Shown: positions 58,861-64,000 of the stretch, in pieces | How positions within the stretch are numbered: the first letter of the stretch is position 1 | How the letters are laid out: the number at the start of each line of letters is the position of its first letter | Origin: Mannheimia sp. USDA-ARS-USMARC-1261 | GTDB lineage: Bacteria > Pseudomonadota > Gammaproteobacteria > Enterobacterales > Pasteurellaceae | Reading direction: 5' to 3' | DNA: 64,000 bases | NCBI RefSeq assembly: GCF_000521605.1 | Contig: NZ_CP006942.1 | Span: 1,984,001-2,048,000, forward strand | Made by a program: the position numbers and the translations under genes | Notes under the pieces: model-generated | Told to the model about the DNA's origin: nothing | The model's input: only the letters and a program-made list of their open reading frames with translations | Databases searched by the model: none

Positions 58861-59202
58861 ATGAACGATATCCAAATTCCTTTAATCTTTACTGATGCAG
58901 CAGCTCGTAAAGTGAAAAACTTAATTGAAGGTGAAGACAACCCGAATCTTCGCTTGCGTGTTTATATTACAGGTGGGGGCTGTAGTGGTTTCCAATATGG
59001 CTTTACCTTTGACGATCAGGTCAATGACGGTGATTTAACCATTGAAAACCAAAATGTCGGTTTGGTAGTCGATCCGATGAGCCTTCAATATTTAATTGGC
59101 GGCACAGTAGATTATACCGAGGGCTTAGATGGTTCTCGCTTTGTGGTTACTAATCCAAATGCGAGTTCAACTTGTGGTTGTGGCTCTTCTTTTAGTATCT
59201 AG
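58861..59202 (+). CDS. erpA: Iron-sulfur cluster insertion protein ErpA
   Basis: 113 residues, A-type Fe-S carrier. Three cysteines are in the family positions: Cys41 in [10 protein letters not shown] and the C-terminal [10 protein letters not shown] pair. It delivers clusters to enzymes including isoprenoid-synthesis IspG/IspH. It borders the O-antigen region. A terminator follows that overlaps the yidD 3' end. Confidence 0.96.
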   Translation: MNDIQIPLIFTDAAARKVKNLIEGEDNPNLRLRVYITGGGCSGFQYGFTFDDQVNDGDLTIENQNVGLVVDPMSLQYLIGGTVDYTEGLDGSRFVVTNPNASSTCGCGSSFSI

Positions 59203-59245
59203 TAAAAAAACCGCTAAATTTGACCGCTTGTATCAAACGAAAACC

Positions 59246-59276
59246 GCCTAAATAGCAATTATTTAGGCTGTTTTTT
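59246..59276 (+). terminator. erpA terminator overlapping the yidD stop
   Basis: GCCTAAATA (59246-59254) pairs with TATTTAGGC (59260-59268), followed by TGTTTTTTG. The right arm codes the last residues of convergent yidD (stop at 59259-59261). Confidence 0.75.
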
Positions 59277-59585
59277 GTTGCTTTGACATTGGCAACAGCA
59301 AGGCGGAACAGGATCTTCCCCTCCTTCACTCATCGGGTTACAACGTAAAATCCGTTTAAAAGCGAGATACCCTCCTTTGATTGCTCCGTGAATTTTAATT
59401 GCTTCAACGGCATAAGTTGAGCAAGTCGGATAAAATCGGCAGCGAGGTCCAATCAATGGGCTGATTGCATAGCGATAGAAATAGATAGGCAGCAAGAGTA
59501 ATCTTGCCAATAAACTGATGCGTTTTGGCTCGCTTATTGATTGCTCTGAGCAGGCTTTTTGCTCAGACGGATGTGCCTTGCCCAT
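59259..59585 (-). CDS. yidD: Membrane protein insertion efficiency factor YidD
   Basis: 108 residues. A hydrophobic/amphipathic stretch near 25-45 is followed by the family core [22 protein letters not shown] and [15 protein letters not shown]. Its start overlaps rnpA by 52 bases, as in many bacteria. yidC, which usually follows and whose function YidD assists, is not adjacent here; erpA is. Confidence 0.93.
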   Translation of the reverse strand: MGKAHPSEQKACSEQSISEPKRISLLARLLLLPIYFYRYAISPLIGPRCRFYPTCSTYAVEAIKIHGAIKGGYLAFKRILRCNPMSEGGEDPVPPCCCQCQSNKKQPK

Positions 59586-59908
59586 AGTTTTTCCAGTGTC
59601 TCGAAAAGCGTTGCGTTGTCTAATTTGCCAATTCCACCTTTTGCCACAAATACAAAATCAAAATTGGGTAATTCGTGCTGTTGTAAGCGAAAACTTTCTC
59701 TTACAATGCGTTTAATACGATTGCGATCGTGAGCTCGTTTTAGATGTTTTTTAGCAACAGTTAAACCTAGACGAGGATTATTTAATGTATTCTCTCTCGC
59801 AAGAAGGGTCATTTGAGGGGTGCTGGCTCGAAGAGGTTCTTCAAACACCGCTTTAAATTGAACGGGAGCTAACAAACGCAGCTCCCGAGAAAAATTTAGC
59901 TTCTTCAC
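59534..59908 (-). CDS. rnpA: Ribonuclease P protein component
   Basis: 124 residues with an RNR-type motif [13 protein letters not shown] and [17 protein letters not shown] at the N-terminus. It binds RNase P RNA for tRNA 5' processing. The start is GTG at 59908, the same unusual start used by E. coli rnpA. It lies 36 bases after rpmH and overlaps yidD. Confidence 0.95.
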   Translation of the reverse strand: MKKLNFSRELRLLAPVQFKAVFEEPLRASTPQMTLLARENTLNNPRLGLTVAKKHLKRAHDRNRIKRIVRESFRLQQHELPNFDFVFVAKGGIGKLDNATLFETLEKLWARHIRLSKKPAQSNQ

Positions 59909-59944
59909 ACTTAATTAGAAAGGTGTTTTGGCTGAGTTCTGCAA

Positions 59945-60079
59945 TTATGCAGATAAAGATTTACGACCTTTAGCACGACGACGTGCTAATACTTGACGAC
60001 CGTTTTTAGTAGCCATACGAGCACGGAAACCGTGTGTACGAGCACGTTTTAATACTGATGGTTGAAATGTACGTTTCAT
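59945..60079 (-). CDS. rpmH: 50S ribosomal protein L34
   Basis: 44 residues, [20 protein letters not shown]-type start, strongly basic ([13 protein letters not shown] at the end). It is too short for many gene finders but is unmistakable. It is the first gene of rpmH-rnpA-yidD. dnaA, often divergent from rpmH, is not here; hemH is. Confidence 0.97.
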   Translation of the reverse strand: MKRTFQPSVLKRARTHGFRARMATKNGRQVLARRRAKGRKSLSA

Positions 60080-60324
60080 TGCTTATCTACCTAAATATAT
60101 TTAAAAAGTTGGCATACAAAATGTTTCTGCCAAACAAGGACCATAAAAAAGAGTTGCAATTCTACAGGCAAACAAAACAAAAAGCAAGAATCAATCTAAG
60201 TACAAATCAGATTGTTTGCAAAGTTTTTGAAAAATACGACCGCTTGTAATAATCGCAGAAATTTATATTTCTTTATGGCATAATCGCTTCATACTCATTT
60301 AGTTATAAATTTTGGGAATATACT

Positions 60325-61284
60325 ATGAACCAGCAAAAAATCGGTATTTTGTTAGCCAATTTAGGCACGCCAGATGAGCCTACAGCCCCTGCCGTTAAGC
60401 GTTATTTAAAGCAATTTTTAAGCGATCCTCGTGTTATCGACTTACCTAAAGTGAAATGGCAGGCGATTTTAAATTTTATAGTGTTACCAAAACGCTCACC
60501 AAAAGTTGCAAAATTATACCAATCGGTTTGGAGTGAAGAAGGCTCGCCGTTATTGGTTATTTCTCGTGAGCAACAACGTTCCGTTCAACGTTATTTTGAT
60601 GCAAAAGGTAAAAATGTAGTAGTGGAATTGGGGATGTCTTACGGTAATCCAAGCATCGAAAGTGCGACAGACAACTTAATCAAACAAGGCGTTGAGCGAA
60701 TTATCGTGCTTCCTCTTTATCCACAATATAGCAGCACTACAACTGCGTCGGTATTTGATGCTTTCGCAAACGGTTTAAAAGCTCAGCGTAAGATTGTGCC
60801 GTTTGATTTTATTCATAGCTATCATAACGATCCACTTTATATTCAAGCCTTAGCGAATTCTATACAGATTGAACAAGATGAGCTGTTACTCTTCTCTTTT
60901 CACGGCATTCCAAAACGTTATGAAGATGAAGGTGATTTTTACTCAAGACATTGCTATGAAACCGCTGAATTAGTGGCAGAAAAATTAGGTTTACCAAAGC
61001 ATAAATGGCTTTTATCTTTCCAATCACGTTTTGGCGATGAAGAATGGTTACAGCCTTACACCGATGAAACGCTTGAAGGCTTTCCAAAAAAAGGGGTGAA
61101 AAAAGTCGCCGTAGTTTGTCCGGGCTTTTCGGCGGACTGTTTAGAAACCTTGGAAGAAATTGCAGAAGAAAACCGTGAGAACTTTGAACACGCAGGCGGG
61201 GAATCTTATCGTTACATTCCTGCATTAAATGCAAACGGTGATCACATTAGAGCTTTAGTGAAATTGATTGAAGCAAAGATGTAA
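60325..61284 (+). CDS. hemH: Ferrochelatase
   Basis: 319 residues. It inserts Fe2+ into protoporphyrin IX. LLANLGTPDEPTAPAVKRYLKQFLSDPRVID, PLYPQYSSTTTASV, FSFHGIPKRY (active-site His) and CPGFSADCLETLEEI are all present. The start is ATG at 60325 with GGGAATAT upstream. Convergent with spoT across a USS-pair hairpin. Confidence 0.97.
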   Translation: MNQQKIGILLANLGTPDEPTAPAVKRYLKQFLSDPRVIDLPKVKWQAILNFIVLPKRSPKVAKLYQSVWSEEGSPLLVISREQQRSVQRYFDAKGKNVVVELGMSYGNPSIESATDNLIKQGVERIIVLPLYPQYSSTTTASVFDAFANGLKAQRKIVPFDFIHSYHNDPLYIQALANSIQIEQDELLLFSFHGIPKRYEDEGDFYSRHCYETAELVAEKLGLPKHKWLLSFQSRFGDEEWLQPYTDETLEGFPKKGVKKVAVVCPGFSADCLETLEEIAEENRENFEHAGGESYRYIPALNANGDHIRALVKLIEAKM

Positions 61285-61292
61285 GAAATAAA

Positions 61293-61333
61293 ATACAAGC
61301 GGTTAAATTTTATGAAAATTTAACCGCTTGTTA
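61293..61333. terminator. USS-pair hairpin between hemH and spoT
   Basis: A perfect 17-bp inverted repeat: ACAAGCGGTTAAATTTT (61295-61311), loop ATG, and the exact complement (61315-61331). Both arms hold exact uptake cores. It lacks a good T run outside the stem, but the stem itself is A/T-rich toward the loop. Confidence 0.65.
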
Positions 61334-61346
61334 CTTAGCTTATTAC

Positions 61347-63461
61347 CTATTTACGAGCAACTTTTACCACACCATTAATGCTGGAAAGTTTGCGTAAAAT
61401 CGCCTCAAAATGAGCTTTGTCGATAACGGAGATTTGGAATATCACTTGATAGACATTGCCCTCTCTTGCTTCACTATGAATACTGCCGATATTACTGTCC
61501 ATCTTCGCAAAAGTTGAAGTAATGGCTGCCAACACACCCGGTTCATTCATAATATCTAACACGATTTCAGTTTCAAACTTGATGGCTTTCTCTTTCGCAA
61601 CTTCCCACATTACAGGAAGATAATGGCTTTGATCGATAGCGTAATCTTTCACATTTGCACAACAAGTATTATGAATAACCAAGCCTTTGCCTGAACTAAC
61701 GTAAGCGATAATGTCATCGCCCGGTATCGGTAAACAGCATTTCGCAAAACTGATAAGATGATTTTCAATACCTTCAATTTTTATTGGTTGATTATTTTCC
61801 GGGTTACCATCAGTATCAATTTGTAATGTTTCACCCGATAAGCGTTGAGCGATCACGCTGCTCATCTGATTACCTAGCCCGATTTCAGACAGCAAATCAT
61901 CAAAGGTGGCTAAACGCAACTCATCTAATACAGGCTGAATGATTTCTGGCTTGAGTTCATCAATAGAATTCAAATTCATCACACGAATTAACTGGCGTTT
62001 GCCTAATTCAATGGCTTCATCGTGTTCTTGATTTTTAAGGAACTGTCGAATTTTTGCACGAGCCTTACCCGTTACGACAAAGTTCAGCCAAGAAGCTTTT
62101 GGTCGTTTGCCCTGCTCGGTAATAATTTCAATCGTCTGCCCTGTCCGTAAAGGCTCAGTAAGTGGATATGGATTGCGATCTACAAGTGCACCAACACAAC
62201 GATCACCAATACCTGAGTGAACCGCATAGGCAAAATCAATCGCTGTTGCATTCGCAGGCAGTTCCACAATACGCCCTTTCGGGGTAAAGACGAAAATATC
62301 ATCCGAGAAAAGATCAGATTTCACGCTATCAATAAACTCTGCTGAGTTGCCCGCACTGTTTTGCAATTCAACAATACTTTGTAACCACTGCTGTGCTTTC
62401 AACTGCATAGTAGTATTGTGTGGACTTTCACCCTCTTTATAACGCCAGTGAGCGGTAACTCCCATATCTGCCATTTTATCCATATCTTCGGTACGAATTT
62501 GTACCTCAACCGGTACACCGTGCGGACCAATCATTGAAGTATGTAACGATTGATAGCCATTTGGCTTCGGTACTGCAATATAATCTTTCACACGTTTCGG
62601 GCGAGGTTTATACAATGCGTGCATCTGCCCCAATACGCGGTAGCAATTATCCACATTTCCTACTACCACACGGAAAGCGTAAATATCTAAAATGGAATGA
62701 AAATGCTGATCTTTCTGACGCATTTTTTGATAAATCGAATAGAGATGCTTTTCACGCCCATAAACTCGAGCTTCAATTTTTACATCCTCTAAACGCCCTT
62801 TAATATCATCTGCAATGCGTTGAATAAGCTCTTTACGATGACCTCTGGCACTCGCAATTGCCATTTTTAATACACGATAACGCTGTGGGTGCATTGCCTC
62901 AAAGCCGAGATCTTCTAGCTCATTTTTAATATGCTCAATACCTAAACGATGGGCTAACGGGCTATAAATTTCCAATGTTTCTTTTGCAATACGGCGACGT
63001 TTGTCGGGGCGAAGTGAACCTAAGGTTCGCATATTGTGAGTACGGTCGGCGAGTTTTATCAAAACAACACGAATATCTTTCGTCATCGCCAAAATCATTT
63101 TGCGGAAATTTGCCACTTCGGCTTCTTGACGGGTGCGGAATTTTAACTTATCAAGCTTAGAAACGCCCTGCACAATATCGGCAACGCTCTGCCCAAATTC
63201 AGCGGCAAGCTCTTCTTCGGTGTAAGGTGTATCTTCAATCACATCGTGTAGGAGGGCGGCAATCACGGCTTCGTGATCTAATTTCATCTCAGCAATGATA
63301 GAAGCCACTGCAACAGGGTGGGTGATGTAAGGCTCTCCGCTTGAGCGTGTTTGCCCCTCGTGAGCATCGCGTGCAATCACATAGGCACGTTTAACACGTT
63401 CGATTTGCTCACTCGGCAAATAGCCCTGAATAATTCGATCTAAAGGTTCAAAAAGATACAC
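61347..63461 (-). CDS. spoT: Bifunctional (p)ppGpp synthetase/hydrolase SpoT
   Basis: 704 residues from a GTG start at 63461, preceded by GAGGTATAAC; this gives MYLFEPLDRIIQGYLP, aligned with E. coli SpoT (702 residues). The hydrolase HD is at 72-73 (LLHDVIEDTP), the synthetase has YGREKHLYSIYQKM and DIYAFRVVV, then TGS and a C-terminal ACT domain. The retained HD marks it as SpoT not RelA. Located after rpoZ, the conserved gmk-rpoZ-spoT order. The next gene in that order (trmH/recG) is absent; hemH follows convergently. Confidence 0.96.
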   Translation of the reverse strand: MYLFEPLDRIIQGYLPSEQIERVKRAYVIARDAHEGQTRSSGEPYITHPVAVASIIAEMKLDHEAVIAALLHDVIEDTPYTEEELAAEFGQSVADIVQGVSKLDKLKFRTRQEAEVANFRKMILAMTKDIRVVLIKLADRTHNMRTLGSLRPDKRRRIAKETLEIYSPLAHRLGIEHIKNELEDLGFEAMHPQRYRVLKMAIASARGHRKELIQRIADDIKGRLEDVKIEARVYGREKHLYSIYQKMRQKDQHFHSILDIYAFRVVVGNVDNCYRVLGQMHALYKPRPKRVKDYIAVPKPNGYQSLHTSMIGPHGVPVEVQIRTEDMDKMADMGVTAHWRYKEGESPHNTTMQLKAQQWLQSIVELQNSAGNSAEFIDSVKSDLFSDDIFVFTPKGRIVELPANATAIDFAYAVHSGIGDRCVGALVDRNPYPLTEPLRTGQTIEIITEQGKRPKASWLNFVVTGKARAKIRQFLKNQEHDEAIELGKRQLIRVMNLNSIDELKPEIIQPVLDELRLATFDDLLSEIGLGNQMSSVIAQRLSGETLQIDTDGNPENNQPIKIEGIENHLISFAKCCLPIPGDDIIAYVSSGKGLVIHNTCCANVKDYAIDQSHYLPVMWEVAKEKAIKFETEIVLDIMNEPGVLAAITSTFAKMDSNIGSIHSEAREGNVYQVIFQISVIDKAHFEAILRKLSSINGVVKVARK

Positions 63462-63567
63462 GTTATACCTCAACAGAAATAAAAATGGACAACGAATTTG
63501 CAAATTTTTAGGAAAATCCTACCGCTTGCAGACCCAATTGCCCATTCTCTCTTGACGAAAAATAAAA

Positions 63568-63849
63568 TTACGCTTCGTTGCTCATTTCAGTTAAAAACGA
63601 AATCGCTTCTTGTTCTGCCGCTTCTTGTTTAATAGACTCGTGGTTTTCTAACTGATCCATAATATCAGTGGTAATTAAACCTTCTTCAATTTCACGCAAT
63701 GCGATAACGGTTGGTTTATCATTTTCTTCAGGCACAAGTGGCTCACGCGTGTGAAGTTGTAATTGTCTTGCACGACGTGCAGCAATTAAGATTAAATCAA
63801 AACGGTTGCCAATTTTCTCCGCTGCTTCTTGTACGGTTACACGAGCCAT
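63568..63849 (-). CDS. rpoZ: RNA polymerase omega subunit
   Basis: 93 residues, [31 protein letters not shown]. This small subunit helps assemble RNA polymerase and forms a ppGpp site. It lies 106 bases before spoT on the same strand. Confidence 0.97.
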   Translation of the reverse strand: MARVTVQEAAEKIGNRFDLILIAARRARQLQLHTREPLVPEENDKPTVIALREIEEGLITTDIMDQLENHESIKQEAAEQEAISFLTEMSNEA

Positions 63850-63950
63850 AAATTTACTCCAAAGATATATTCATTTTTATTCATAAAAAGATTGCAGATT
63901 ATACAGAAATTAGGTAGGTTCTGCAATTATGGTTGGAGGAATTTAGGTAA

Positions 63951-64000
63951 TTATTTAACTTTGGTTAAAACCGCCAACAATTCTTTCTCAACCTCTTTTC
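63951..64000 (-). CDS. C-terminal end of a gene upstream of rpoZ, possibly gmk
   Basis: Only the last 15 codons are in the window: ..KEVEKELLAVLTKVK and stop at 63951-63953. In H. influenzae and E. coli the gene in this place is guanylate kinase (gmk), and a charged helical tail ending in LL fits, but the sequence is too short to identify it. It could instead be another gene. Confidence 0.35.
   Translation of the reverse strand, partial: KEVEKELLAVLTKVK

Overview
The window is a 64 kb piece of chromosome from a member of the Pasteurellaceae, most likely the Actinobacillus/Mannheimia/Bibersteinia branch. The main clue is the 9-mer ACAAGCGGT (or ACCGCTTGT), which occurs dozens of times, often next to AAATTTTGCAAA-type tails. 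This is the 'Apl-type' DNA uptake signal sequence (USS) of that branch. The gene set agrees: ArcA, NadR-based NAD salvage, a LutABC lactate system, SlyD with a His-rich tail, and an O-antigen locus lying between rpsU and erpA, the site known from A. pleuropneumoniae. The species cannot be fixed from the sequence alone.

Layout. 1-1.2 kb: start of a ribose operon (rbsD, partial rbsA) with an RbsR-type operator and a CRP site. 1.3-4.3 kb: yfhL, ygfZ-yicC and rph. 4.3-8.9 kb: lactate permease plus lutABC. 9.2-15.4 kb: a SIMPL protein, ychF, pth, a PBP7-like lipoprotein, prfC and a phosphodiester glycosidase-like protein. 15.5-20.5 kb: an Opp/Nik-type ABC importer with a fused double ATPase; a 162-bp MITE-like element sits between its first two genes. 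20.5-26.9 kb: rlmB, pssA, ileS, ribF. 27.1-30.4 kb: nadR, a metallophosphoesterase, arcA and a small outer-membrane protein. 30.5-38.9 kb: serA, rpiA, glmM, ilvA, slyD, a 46-residue lipoprotein, aqpZ, a second SIMPL protein and trmO. 38.9-45.1 kb: menA, an RsiV-like lipoprotein and the rpoD-dnaG-rpsU macromolecular synthesis operon.

45.3-58.7 kb is the O-antigen region: a WaaL-like ligase on the plus strand facing twelve minus-strand genes in the transcription order wzz, rmlB, rmlA, fused fdtA/fdtC-like, fdtB-like, wzx, glycosyltransferase, wzy, HAD phosphatase, UbiA-like protein, glycosyltransferase, WbaP-like initiator. The enzymes suffice for a dTDP-3-acetamido-3,6-dideoxyhexose (Fuc3NAc or Qui3NAc). 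The HAD/UbiA pair suggests a second, lipid-linked sugar, possibly ribofuranose. Most of this block is visibly more A+T rich than its flanks and lacks the exact USS core, which fits acquisition by transfer. 58.8-64 kb: erpA, yidD-rnpA-rpmH, hemH, spoT, rpoZ and the end of one more gene.

I found no rRNA, tRNA, CRISPR array, prophage or transposase gene. The most unusual items are the HAD/UbiA pair, the cupin-first FdtA/FdtC fusion, the TA-flanked MITE, USS pairs folded into terminator-like hairpins, and a family of short palindromes (core GGGGCRAA..TTYGCCCC) between genes.
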